NCBI RefSeq assembly: GCF_031501865.1 | Contig: NZ_JARRCW010000001.1 | Span: 3,806,501 to 3,870,500, forward strand | Source of the DNA: Pseudovibrio sp. M1P-2-3 | GTDB taxonomy: Bacteria > Pseudomonadota > Alphaproteobacteria > Rhizobiales > Stappiaceae | Direction of reading: 5' to 3' | Length of the DNA: 64,000 nt | Shown: in pieces, positions 24,189-32,840 of the stretch | Layout of the letters: every line of letters starts with the position of its first letter | Position numbering within the stretch: position 1 is the stretch's first letter | Position numbers and translations under genes: made by a program | Notes under the pieces: generated by a model | Seen by the model: only the letters and a program-made list of their open reading frames with translations | What the model was told of the DNA's origin: nothing | The model's database searches: none

Positions 24189-26870
24189 TTAAGCAATGTC
24201 ACGCGGTGCGAAAGACATTGTGCGGAAGGACTTCTTGTAGGGGGACGGGCCAAGCTTTCGTGTTTTTGCAACGCCCATCTTGTAGTTGTAGTTGCCACTG
24301 ATCCAGTCCACCACGCGGCCTTCCAGCGCATTTGCAGGCTGCTGCATATGCAGGAAGTCCATGTAAAGAACGCCCTTCTTGATGGCCGGTGTCACCATGG
24401 CAACGGCGGTAATGGCCGCTTGGGTCAGCTCGATCTGGCCGTTTTCCATCAATTTGGAGAACTGGAAGTCATCGCCTTCCACACCCAGAATTGTGGCCTT
24501 CTGCCCCGGCACACGTTCTGAATAGATCATTACGTAGTCACCGGATTCAATGCCCCGTTCCTTGGCATCCTCAGGATGGATTTCCACCCAGTTTTCAGGC
24601 CAGCGCTGCACGATGTAAGGACGGCGGCGATCATCGAAGCCGGATTGCCAGCGCTCGTTGATACGGCCGGATGTGCACCACAGCTCTCCCTCATCCTTAT
24701 TAGGTTTCAGCCATTCCCAGTAGTCGGAGAACAGGTTCCAAGGAGACTTCTGGATGTTGCACTTACCCGTTTGAGTGTTGAAGTGCGTCAGTTTCTTGCC
24801 AATAACATCCGTTCCAGCAGCCCCGTTCTCTGGCAGTTTACGGGTGGTGTCATGCAGGCGTTTGGTCTCGATGATGGTTTTGCCATCATTGCCGATCATG
24901 ATCGGGCACTGGACACCATTGGTTCCAAACTCACGCACTTTCTGGTGCAGCGTTTTGCCTTCTTTTTTCGCCAAACCTTTCAGAGCAAAGAAGTCCTTGC
25001 GGCTGCCGCGTGTGAAGCGCACAGCTTCCTCGGCCACCTCGTTGGAGTTTTGCCAGTCGAAACCGTCAAAGCCCATGCGCTTGGCAAGGTTTGCCACGAT
25101 CCACCAATCCGGTTTTGCAGAGCCCGGTGCATCATAGAACTTCTGGTAAAGGCGCAGACGCCGTTCCCCGTTGGCCCGAAGGAAGTCTTCCTCCCCCCAT
25201 GTTGCAGCAGGGAAGATGATATCCGCATAACGATTGCCGATTGGGTCTTGCAGGTAGATATCCTGATTGATCACCACCATGCCGCCGCTGTCCGCACGGG
25301 CATTCAGGGAAGCCACGATCTCGTCCTTGTTGAAGGAGCGGATTTGGTGCGGGTTGCGCACTGTCAGCTCTTCAAACTTGTCAGCCAGCTGCTGAGAGCC
25401 ACACATGGACTGGATCCATGTTGTGCCGATCACATGAGCAAAGCGGGTGTGCCCTGCAATGAGGTAACGGTCCGTATCCATGGCGCGGCGACGACGACCG
25501 GGAAGTTTTTCCGGTGACTTGTTGCGAGGGTAGCTCCCCCCCTTCACACCACCACGTTGGTGACCACCAGCACGGCCAATTACCTGACCCGGACGACCAC
25601 CGGCACCCACGATAATACCAAGAGCGGAAATCGCCTGCGTATTGCCCGTGTTGTTGGACCAGTAGAAGCCCTTCTCGATCATGATGGATGTTTTGGGCCG
25701 CTTGCCATCGGCTTTCGGCTTGGCCATCCATTCGGCTGCCGTATAGATCTTCTGCACATCGATCTCGGCAACTGCAGCAGCATTTTCCGGCTTGAACTCG
25801 TCTTGAGCAAGAAGCCATTTCTTCCAGTCTTCAAAACCGGCGGTCTGGAACTTGCCCCAAGTGGTGCGCCACTGCCAAGGGGTGTTACGAGAGCCCTGCC
25901 CGAAGCCTGAGGAGCTTTCCCACTTGTTGTTGACCCACTTCTGAATCCAGTCGGAATCTTCCCAGCCGTTTTCAACGATCACACGGGCGATGGCATTCAC
26001 CACCAGCAAATCTGTACCCGGTGTCACGTCGATGTGCAGGCCGCCCATCTTTTCTGCGTGTGCGATACCGGCAGAACGGCGCGGGATCATGTAGATGCCC
26101 TTCTGCCCGTTCTGCATACCCTTCATCAACCATTGGGTGTAGAGGATGGTTTTGGTTTCATAAGGGTCGGTACCGCAAACCATGAGCGTTTCGGCATCTC
26201 TCCAGTCTTCGTAGGAAGGACCGAAGTTGTCGAAACCCGCATCACGAAAGCCCGGTGTGGAGGTTACATCAGAGGGTGTGTCATGGAATGTGAAGTTGGC
26301 CGTGTTGATGTGACGCAGCGCATATTTGGAAATGGCGTAGGTGTTCTCGATATACTGATAGGAGAACGTTTTCACGCCGTATGCATTGGTGCCGTGTTTC
26401 TGGATCACATGCTTGCCAACTTCCGCCGCCACATCCAACGCCAGATCCCACGGCACAGGCATAAGCGTGCCATAAATGCGCATGAGCGGGGTTTTCAGCC
26501 TGTCCCGTGTCGGGGTCTGCGGATTGTAGACCTTCTGGGCAATACAGCCGCCGCGCAGGGAGCTGTCCCCATCGGTGTTCACGTGTTTTGTGTCCTTGTC
26601 AGGAACAATCACCACGTGGTGCGGTTTGTTCTTGTGCATCACTATGTTGTGCTGGTTGGGCGCAACCCAAGAGCCGAGCGGTGCAACAGGGAAGTCTTCG
26701 CCAAAGGCGTTTTCTTCTGCCCGCGGGCCACCGTTTTTAGCGGACACCGGCCAGCGATACACCTTGTAGCCGCATGCAACAATGCAGTAATCACAGGCTG
26801 TTGAGATAACCTCGGCGCCCTTTGGTGGAAGCGGCACATTGGTTTCTGGAACGTAATAGGGAGTTGCCAT
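24189..26870 (-). CDS. idrA: AioA-like molybdopterin oxidoreductase, probable iodate reductase catalytic subunit
   Basis: An 893-residue DMSO-reductase-family enzyme. Residues 26-33 are CDYCIVAC (C-x2-C-x3-C) followed by GYKVYRWP, as in arsenite oxidase AioA, and Ser 104 before LRGGC stands where a fourth Cys would be, predicting a [3Fe-4S] cluster. Mo-bis-MGD segments include VCGTDPYETKT and FYWSNNTGNTQAISALG. There is no Tat signal; it should be exported with the Rieske subunit 14 nt upstream. It differs from AioA: about 70 residues longer, and the segment holding an AioA active-site His (before a REMG-like stretch) reads STPGFRDAG. With two adjacent di-haem peroxidases, the closest described system is iodate reductase IdrABP1P2. 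An arsenite oxidase paralogue is the main alternative. Confidence 0.85.
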   Translation of the reverse strand: MATPYYVPETNVPLPPKGAEVISTACDYCIVACGYKVYRWPVSAKNGGPRAEENAFGEDFPVAPLGSWVAPNQHNIVMHKNKPHHVVIVPDKDTKHVNTDGDSSLRGGCIAQKVYNPQTPTRDRLKTPLMRIYGTLMPVPWDLALDVAAEVGKHVIQKHGTNAYGVKTFSYQYIENTYAISKYALRHINTANFTFHDTPSDVTSTPGFRDAGFDNFGPSYEDWRDAETLMVCGTDPYETKTILYTQWLMKGMQNGQKGIYMIPRRSAGIAHAEKMGGLHIDVTPGTDLLVVNAIARVIVENGWEDSDWIQKWVNNKWESSSGFGQGSRNTPWQWRTTWGKFQTAGFEDWKKWLLAQDEFKPENAAAVAEIDVQKIYTAAEWMAKPKADGKRPKTSIMIEKGFYWSNNTGNTQAISALGIIVGAGGRPGQVIGRAGGHQRGGVKGGSYPRNKSPEKLPGRRRRAMDTDRYLIAGHTRFAHVIGTTWIQSMCGSQQLADKFEELTVRNPHQIRSFNKDEIVASLNARADSGGMVVINQDIYLQDPIGNRYADIIFPAATWGEEDFLRANGERRLRLYQKFYDAPGSAKPDWWIVANLAKRMGFDGFDWQNSNEVAEEAVRFTRGSRKDFFALKGLAKKEGKTLHQKVREFGTNGVQCPIMIGNDGKTIIETKRLHDTTRKLPENGAAGTDVIGKKLTHFNTQTGKCNIQKSPWNLFSDYWEWLKPNKDEGELWCTSGRINERWQSGFDDRRRPYIVQRWPENWVEIHPEDAKERGIESGDYVMIYSERVPGQKATILGVEGDDFQFSKLMENGQIELTQAAITAVAMVTPAIKKGVLYMDFLHMQQPANALEGRVVDWISGNYNYKMGVAKTRKLGPSPYKKSFRTMSFAPRDIA

Positions 26871-26884
26871 GGTTTGGTTCTCCG

Positions 26885-27454
26885 TTAAGCTACAAGATTG
26901 TCGCAGCGGCCATAAATCAGACCGAACACACCGACCGCATAAATATCGTCACCATCCACTTCCAGCAGAACCTGCGGCAGGGACTGATAGGCCTGACCGG
27001 AGACCAGAAGGCCGTGGCGAGTCAAATCGTAGGTGGACAGATGCAGTGGACAGGGGCCCAGCACCTTGTGCTCTGGCTTATAGCTTTCATACATGTCGCC
27101 GCCCTGATGGGTGCAGGTCATGTTGAAGGCCACAATATCCTTGCCCTTGCCAATACCACCGCCGCTTTCAACGCCGGTTTTCACCAGCAGAGAGGCGGCA
27201 TAGTCGCCCGTATCAGGATATTCAAACTCAACGGGAACATCCTGTTGCAGCTTGGAAACCTGCCCGATTTTCTTGCGCGGATAGGTGGAAACCAGCGCTG
27301 GCACCTGCTCGGCCTTGGCCTTGCCGGTGTTCACTGTAACCATGACAGTGAACGCGGTGGCGCCGGAGGCGAAGAGAAATTCCCTGCGGCTGACGGTACA
27401 ATTTTTCTTACCGGTCGCCTCGCAGGCACACTTGTGAGTTTTATCAGTAGTCAT
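26885..27454 (-). CDS. idrB: Rieske [2Fe-2S] subunit of the reductase, Tat-exported
   Basis: A 189-residue small subunit. The N-terminus carries a twin-arginine signal SRREFLFASGATAF at about residues 22-35. The Rieske site is CTHQGG (residues about 114-119) and CPLHLSTYD (about 135-143), giving two Cys and two His ligands for the [2Fe-2S] cluster. An upstream CxC-type piece (KCACEATGKKNC) precedes the Tat motif and is cleaved off. By analogy with AioB, it passes electrons between the catalytic subunit and periplasmic carriers and supplies the export signal for both subunits. It sits between the peroxidase gene (9-nt gap) and idrA (14-nt gap). Confidence 0.87.
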   Translation of the reverse strand: MTTDKTHKCACEATGKKNCTVSRREFLFASGATAFTVMVTVNTGKAKAEQVPALVSTYPRKKIGQVSKLQQDVPVEFEYPDTGDYAASLLVKTGVESGGGIGKGKDIVAFNMTCTHQGGDMYESYKPEHKVLGPCPLHLSTYDLTRHGLLVSGQAYQSLPQVLLEVDGDDIYAVGVFGLIYGRCDNLVA

Positions 27455-27463
27455 AGAAACCCC

Positions 27464-28675
27464 CTATTCCACGTTTGCCGCAGTTGGCAGCGGTGCGTAT
27501 TCAGGCAAATCAGGCTCTTCCATAAGTATTTCATCACCTGACAGGGATTTGATAAAGTTTACAAGGTCAACTTTCTCCTTAGAAGAAAGACCAAGCGGCT
27601 TTATGAGCTTTGTTTTATTTTTTGAAAACTCGTTAGTGCTGCCACCTTGATTGTAAAACTCGACAACATCTTCAAGAGTTTCTAGCATTCCATTGTGCAT
27701 ATACGGCTCGGTGTAAGCGGTATAACGCAGGGATGGAGTGCGGAACTTGCCCTTGTCTGCTTTTTCTTTGGAACGGAAATAAAAGCCCGGATCATCCTTA
27801 GTGTGCCGGTACATTTCTTCCGTGACGCCCTTTTGATAAATTTCATAGCGGAAGGTGGCCTGCTTCAAGCCATCGGTTTCCCACTCATCCAGCGGAGGAA
27901 CGCCGAGGTTGTAGTATTTCTCGTCGGACAGAAGCGGCCCATTGTGACATTCCACGCAGCCGGCTTTTCCACGGAACAAATCCAGCCCACGCTTCTGGCT
28001 TGCATCCAAGGCATTTGTGTCACCGCGCATGTAGTCGTCAAACGGGGTGTCTGTTTGAACGATTGTGCGCTCAAATGCAGCGATGGCTTTCCATGCGTTG
28101 GAAATCCGTGGCCACTCATCTCCAAAGACGCTTTGAAAGCTTGCCCGATATTCGGGAATGAACGCAAGGCGCGCTTCCATCATATCATCCTCACCGTTCC
28201 CGGCAGGTGCGCCCTTGGCCGCAGACTTGGCTTGCGCTTCCAAAGATTTGGAGGAGCCAGCCCAGAACAATTTGCCATAATAAGCGGAGTTCACGATTGT
28301 CTGGCTGTTACGCCAGTGAACAGTGCCCGGATAGCCGAAGGAAACCTTGTCTTCCACGTCCCAGCCAACATCTGGCAGGTGACAGGCAGAACACGGCATG
28401 GACGGGTTGCCAGCCAAGCGCGGATCAAAAAACAGCTTCTTGCCCAGCTCGATTTTTTCTGGTGTTTGCGGGTTATCCGCTGGAATGGGCGGGGGGCCCA
28501 GTGCTTCCAGTGGGGCATCCACATCAGGGTCGCCGCCTTGGATCAGGCTTTCCAGCTGCATGGTTTTGCTTTGGCCAGCTGCCATCACCGGCAGACAAAC
28601 ACCGGAGCCAAGAACCGCGGCAAGGGCTGCGATAGAGGCAACTGTGCCACCTATTTTTGACAGTGCATGTGTCAT
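27464..28675 (-). CDS. idrP1: Di-haem cytochrome c peroxidase, IdrP1-like
   Basis: A 403-residue periplasmic peroxidase of the MauG/CcpA family. A signal peptide ends near PVMAA (about residue 33). Two c-type haem sites are visible: CSACH (about residue 96) and CVECH (about 240); the conserved RNSQTIVNSAYYGKLFWAG and PYMHNGMLETLEDVVEFYNQGG segments surround the active haem. The second of two adjacent ATGs is chosen because GGAGG is 6 nt from it. It reduces H2O2 to water with periplasmic electrons; in the published idr model these enzymes remove peroxide formed during iodate reduction. P1 rather than P2 is assigned only from its position beside idrB. Confidence 0.85.
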   Translation of the reverse strand: MTHALSKIGGTVASIAALAAVLGSGVCLPVMAAGQSKTMQLESLIQGGDPDVDAPLEALGPPPIPADNPQTPEKIELGKKLFFDPRLAGNPSMPCSACHLPDVGWDVEDKVSFGYPGTVHWRNSQTIVNSAYYGKLFWAGSSKSLEAQAKSAAKGAPAGNGEDDMMEARLAFIPEYRASFQSVFGDEWPRISNAWKAIAAFERTIVQTDTPFDDYMRGDTNALDASQKRGLDLFRGKAGCVECHNGPLLSDEKYYNLGVPPLDEWETDGLKQATFRYEIYQKGVTEEMYRHTKDDPGFYFRSKEKADKGKFRTPSLRYTAYTEPYMHNGMLETLEDVVEFYNQGGSTNEFSKNKTKLIKPLGLSSKEKVDLVNFIKSLSGDEILMEEPDLPEYAPLPTAANVE

Positions 28676-28686
28676 CATGTGCCTCC

Positions 28687-29802
28687 TCAGTTCTTCGTTT
28701 CACGCCAGTTTTCGATCACCGGATAATCGGTATCAATTTCATCCGCCACGAATTCAGAGCCGGTCAGCGGGTCGCCGGAAAGGCTTGTCAGGAAGGCCAC
28801 AAGGTTCTTCTGCTCATCATCAGAAAGGCCCAATGGCTTCAAGGCGGGGTCTTTGTTGGGGTCTTCACCGCCGCCAGCGTTGTAAAAGGCCACCACATCT
28901 TCCAGCGTCTTCAACATGCCGTTGTGCATGTAAGGGGCCGTATAGGTCAGCTCGCGCAGGGTCGGGGTGATGAAGGTGCCAATGGTGGATTTGTCACTTT
29001 CGTGTCCGCGCACATAAGCGCCCACATCGCGGCGGATGTTCATGTAGTTCTCAACGCCCATAAACTTGGCAAAGGTCACATAAGTAATGTGGCGCAGAGG
29101 GTCAGCAAAGATTTCAGGGTTTTCTGGGGTGCCTACATTGTGCGGCATATCATCTGAGAAGCGATCACCGCTGTGGCAACTCACGCAGCCCGCTTTGCCC
29201 GTAAACAGCTCATATCCCGCCTTGGCAGACTTGCTCATGCTGCCTGTGTCGAACGGTGCACCTCTGGATGTGAGGGTCTTTAGATATTCCGGAATAGCCT
29301 TGCGCACGCTGCCGTTGGAAGGCTCGCCGTAACCGGCCTCGCTAAACATCTTTACATAAACAGGGTCCTGCTTGATGCGCTCCTGCATCAACCGCATATC
29401 CATGTTCATGATGTAGGTCTCGGTGATGGATTCGCGGGTCACATCATTGAGGTTTGTTCCAAGGCGGCCGTCATGGAACCAGCTGGCCTTATGCGCTGTG
29501 TTGATCAATGTTGGCACATTGCGAAAGCCTTCAGAGCCCGCATAAGCACTGGAGAGGGCCTTACCGTCGGTATATCCCTTTTCAGGAATATGACAGCTTG
29601 AGCAGGCCAGCTCATTGTCACCGGAAAGTCGGCTATCAAAGAACAAACGCTTGCCCAGCGCCGCCTTTTTGGCGTCGACTTCAATTTTAGGAACAGGTCC
29701 GGGCTCACCTGCCGTTGCCACTGTGGTTACAGATGCAGCCGTTAATGCTGCAAGAGAAACCGCAGAGACTATGCCGAGCCGCAATCTGGTTTTGCTGGCC
29801 AT
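28687..29802 (-). CDS. idrP2: Di-haem cytochrome c peroxidase, IdrP2-like
   Basis: A 371-residue periplasmic peroxidase, paralogous to the gene 11 nt downstream. The signal peptide runs MASKTRLRLGIVSAVSLAAL to about VATAG. Haem sites: CSSCH (about residue 67) and CVSCH (about 210), with FFDSRLSGDNELAC, RNVPTLINTAHKASWFHDGR and PYMHNGMLKTLEDVVAFYNAGG. The frame opens at a GTG at 29853; ATG 29802 is preferred because AGAGGAAG precedes it and it begins the signal peptide. First gene of the seven-gene operon. Catalysis as for its neighbour; division of labour between the two is unknown. Confidence 0.85.
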   Translation of the reverse strand: MASKTRLRLGIVSAVSLAALTAASVTTVATAGEPGPVPKIEVDAKKAALGKRLFFDSRLSGDNELACSSCHIPEKGYTDGKALSSAYAGSEGFRNVPTLINTAHKASWFHDGRLGTNLNDVTRESITETYIMNMDMRLMQERIKQDPVYVKMFSEAGYGEPSNGSVRKAIPEYLKTLTSRGAPFDTGSMSKSAKAGYELFTGKAGCVSCHSGDRFSDDMPHNVGTPENPEIFADPLRHITYVTFAKFMGVENYMNIRRDVGAYVRGHESDKSTIGTFITPTLRELTYTAPYMHNGMLKTLEDVVAFYNAGGGEDPNKDPALKPLGLSDDEQKNLVAFLTSLSGDPLTGSEFVADEIDTDYPVIENWRETKN

Positions 29803-29951
29803 CGAATTTCTTCCTCTGACTATAGAGCCGGCGATCATGCGCCGATCAAACACCAGAGAAATCTAGGCGGCCTATGTGAAGCAGATTTTTCGAAGAACGG
29901 CCTGTCCCGTAACAAGTGGTTTTAAAATGTAAAGAGTTGTAACAGGGGGAG
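29803..29951 (-). promoter_or_regulatory. Promoter region of the idr-type operon
   Basis: The only upstream space for the operon, 149 nt before the KAP remnant. It contains GTAACA twice in direct repeat (about 29912 and 29939) and AT-rich stretches. I find no acceptable FNR box here. Confidence 0.35.
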
Positions 29952-31178
29952 CTAAAGGTCCGAGTTCAAACGCCCTGCTGTTTTTATGAGGCGGTCATAA
30001 CCTAAGATAAATGAAGGAACGGAGTTATCAAAATTCAATACAGAATATCGACTATATAACTCGTTATATAGCAAGTCGATAACCTGAAGCTCTACTTGAT
30101 CGAAACCACTACGAACTTTTTCATCGTTTTCTGGTAAGCTTCCTAAGTCAGGTGAAAATTTTACAAGCCCAGTATAGTGATCTCGATAGTCTCCGTCTTT
30201 AAGCAAACTTCCGTATCGCCTTGCTAATCTTTTTCTATCTCCATCGCTTCTTTCTTTTTCCAATGGGGCCAACGGGTTTGGTTGTATTGATAAGTTGTCA
30301 ATAAGTTCGATATTCCTTACATGTGCGATAAGACGTGGAAGAATAAATGAGCCAACTATAGGCTGTTGCCCAAGCCACGTATCACTGATCGCCTGCAATA
30401 TAGGAAAAATACGACTTACTTCTCTGATATTTGATCCAAGTAAATCTAGTACATAACCGATAAATCGGCTTTTCTCAGCATATGGCCAAGAAATAGCTTT
30501 AATCGGATAGTGATTCAGCTCTTTTTTTACGAACTTTTCCAGTTCTGGCTCTTCAAACGTATAAGTCTGATCAAAGAAGCGCTGAAGATAGATTTTGCTA
30601 TCAAAATTCCCGCCGTAAACCGCATTTATGGAGTGGCACAGCTGCTCGGTATTTGTCGCCAGCACAAAGACCACATCAGGAATAGAGAACAGGTGCTTGA
30701 CCCGCTCCAACAGCTCAATTGCGTAAGTGGGGCGGCAACGGTCCAGCTCATCAATAAGAACAAACAGAGGCGGCTTCGATCCCTCTTTAAGTTCGCAGTT
30801 GAGCAAATTTCCCACACTGTTCTTGAAGGCTGTGACGGTCTGCTTCTTGGCATCATGTTCTTTGAAAAGACTATCGGCCAGCTTTGCAAGCTCAGCTTGA
30901 GCAGCTTTCTTAAACTCCTTGCCTCCCGCATCTTTAGAAGCCCCCGCCTCACTCTTAGAGTTTTCTAGTGTACCCTCATCCGCTTCGGCCTCTCCCGTAA
31001 ACAGCTCGGTAATATTTTCAACGGCTTCGCCTGTATATTTTTTAAGTTGGGTTTTCGCCGTTGATTTGGCGATGGACAGCAACGCACCACCCGCAGCCTT
31101 AAAGGTACTTAGCGCCTTCTTCTTAGCCGCTTCATTCAGTGAAATATTTTCCTGAAGCACCCCATGAATTGCCGACAT
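29952..31178 (-). pseudogene. KAP-family P-loop NTPase, 3' fragment (disrupted by IS)
   Basis: A 408-codon fragment holding the Walker B LFVLIDELDRCRPTYAIELLERV (first part: FVLIDELDRC, about residue 139) and VVFVLATNTEQL sensor-type strand, but no Walker A. The first Met is at the insertion joint. When the insertion is removed, it joins in frame to the 5' fragment at 32547-32840, giving a 505-residue KAP NTPase. It carries a charged, low-complexity stretch (residues about 50-110) where KAP proteins often have membrane helices; none is clear here. Functional loss is inferred from the missing Walker A. Confidence 0.85.
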
Positions 31179-31440
31179 GTATGGATGCCTTAGTCAATGC
31201 GAGAGTTACTCAGACGTAAAAACCATGGGATCAAGTGCGCACGTGTATCAGGCCTTTTTGCAAGATTTTGTCCTCGCGGGCCGTTATGGATAAGCGCCGA
31301 TCAGGTCCAATATCATAACCACGAGCTCAAAGCTCCGTGTCGCAAACTGGTTTTCCTGATCCGATCTTAGTGATCCTGGGTCCTTAACTGTCAGATGTCC
31401 CTTGCAATCCCTCCCGGCTTACCGACGAAACAAGCCACGT
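31179..31440 (-). ncRNA. Candidate guide RNA (seekRNA/bridge RNA) region of the IS
   Basis: The long non-coding end lies downstream of the transposase, where IS1111-type elements encode their guide RNA. A hairpin is visible at 31320-31339 (CACG-AGC / GCT-CGTG with one bulge). On the plus strand, ATCATAACC (31312-31320) equals the left insertion joint at 32546-32554, with further partial agreement beyond. The RNA, its ends and its strand are inferred. Confidence 0.4.
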
Positions 31441-32469
31441 TCACACAGCCATGCTTGCCGGATCTCGATAGGTTTCTCCCTTTGTTATCATTGCCCATAC
31501 TGTTCGCGCCATTTTATTTGCCAGCGCCACAGCGGCCACCAGAGGAGCTTTTCTTGCCAGCAAGGCCTCAAGCCACGGATGCCGGGGCGCGCCTTTTTTG
31601 CGGGCCCACCAAATAACTGTTGTCGCGCCAATAATCAGCAGCCTGCGAATATCACGCTGGCCGGCTTTAGACGTCTTCCCAAGCCGCGTTTTGCCCCCCG
31701 TTGAGTGCTGCTTGGGAACCAGGCCCAGCCAAGCGGCGAAATCCCGCCCGCGCTTGAACGTGGCCATTGCGGGGGCAAAAGCCTCTATCGCTATCGCGGT
31801 GATTGGGCCGAGCCCGGGAATGGTTTGCAGAATTTTTGCCGTACCACTGTTTCTGGCCAATGTCTGAAGTTTTTTCTCAAGCACCTTAATCTTTTGCGTA
31901 TGCTCGCCAATCTGTTCAAAGTACAACCTCGCCATTTCATGAACAATCTCAGGAAGATGTCCCCCATCCGCTTCAAGACGCTGCCTCAGCTTCTCAACAT
32001 GGACCGCGCCATGAGGGACGACCAGTCCATGTTCGGCCAAATGCGCCCGCAGCGCGTTAATCATTTGGGTTCGCTGGCGCACCAGAATCTCACGGGTGCG
32101 GAACACCATCGAACGGGCCTGTTGAAGTTCGCTTTTGACCTCCACAAAGCGCATGGTGGGACGGGCGGCGGCTTCGGCAATGGCAAAAGCATCGTTGGCG
32201 TCGTTTTTCTGGCGCTTAACAAAGGGTTTGACGTAAATCGGCGCAATCAAGCGAACCTCGTGCCCCAGCTTTCCCACCTCTCTTCCCCAATAATGGGAAC
32301 TCGCACAAGCCTCCATTGCGACAAGACAAGTTGGCAGCTTACCCAAAGCCTTCAAAAAACCCGCACGAGAAACCTTCTTTGAAAACACGACATGTCCGTC
32401 TGCAGCGGCTCCATGCAGTTGAAAAACGTTCTTTGATAAATCAACTCCAACAACGGCAAGGTTCTTCAT
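31441..32469 (-). CDS. IS110-family transposase
   Basis: A 342-residue DEDD transposase. The N-terminal RuvC-like domain starts VVGVDLSKNVFQLHG (catalytic Asp), with VAMEACASSHYW and KNDANDAFAIAEAA carrying the later acidic residues. The C-terminal Tnp_20-type domain holds IPGLGPITAIAIEAF and the Ser-type segment GKTRLGKTSKAGQRDIRRLL. These elements use an RNA guide to choose target and donor sites. The frame is intact, so the element may still be active. GC content is higher than in the surrounding KAP gene, consistent with a different origin. Confidence 0.95.
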   Translation of the reverse strand: MKNLAVVGVDLSKNVFQLHGAAADGHVVFSKKVSRAGFLKALGKLPTCLVAMEACASSHYWGREVGKLGHEVRLIAPIYVKPFVKRQKNDANDAFAIAEAAARPTMRFVEVKSELQQARSMVFRTREILVRQRTQMINALRAHLAEHGLVVPHGAVHVEKLRQRLEADGGHLPEIVHEMARLYFEQIGEHTQKIKVLEKKLQTLARNSGTAKILQTIPGLGPITAIAIEAFAPAMATFKRGRDFAAWLGLVPKQHSTGGKTRLGKTSKAGQRDIRRLLIIGATTVIWWARKKGAPRHPWLEALLARKAPLVAAVALANKMARTVWAMITKGETYRDPASMAV

Positions 32470-32546
32470 GGTTGCGTCCCTCTTTTTCCAAAAGCTACAC
32501 TCTGCTCAGTATTGCAGAAATGCGCCGGGAGAGGCATCCATTCCAT

Positions 32547-32840
32547 CATAACCGCGATCATGGGATCATCCGAGTGGTCATCCTCCCAAGCATTAATGGA
32601 GACAACAAGATGGCCTGAGCTTTCCAAGTGCCTATGAAAGCGCTCCATAAAAAAGGTTTTCCCAAATCCCCAACCCGCGTTGATATTAAGCACATACCCA
32701 CGCTTTTCAGAGTTCACCCGCTCCGCTTGGCTAAGCAGAAAATTGGTCAAAAACTCCGCTTCTTCCTGCCTGCATTCAAGAAGATCACCTTCCCAAATAT
32801 CACTAAAAGTGTCTGGCTTTTCCGAAACGAGCTTATCCAT
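32547..32840 (-). pseudogene. KAP-family P-loop NTPase, 5' fragment (disrupted by IS)
   Basis: 98 codons from ATG 32840 to the joint. It contains the Walker A GWGFGKT at residues 56-62, within LNINAGWGFGKTFFMERF, and VVSINAWEDDHSDDP, both typical for KAP NTPases. The open frame continues about 26 codons into the IS. KAP NTPases are known from phage exclusion (PifA of F plasmid) and other roles; the role here is unknown. The rest of the gene is at 29952-31178. Confidence 0.85.

Larger units (their letters stand above)
31179..32546 (-). mobile_element. IS110-family (IS1111-type) insertion sequence
   Basis: About 1368 bp. Both ends were deduced from the KAP reading frame. The element carries inverted ATGGATGCC near each end (31181-31189 and, inverted, near 32533-32541), not exactly at the tips, as in the IS1111 subgroup. 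A 3-bp ATG is found on both sides of the joint, either a duplicated target or a shared base triplet. It holds one transposase, a short left side (77 nt) and a long right side (262 nt) after the transposase. Confidence 0.82.

Noticed and set aside
24576-25517. 313-codon plus-strand frame, and similar ones at 26034-27541 and 27695-28660
   Set aside because: Antisense to the reductase genes, whose motifs are unambiguous.
24189-27454. Plain arsenite oxidase aioBA
   Set aside because: Motifs are AioA-like, but the adjacent peroxidase pair, greater length and altered active-site segment favour iodate reductase; kept as the alternative.
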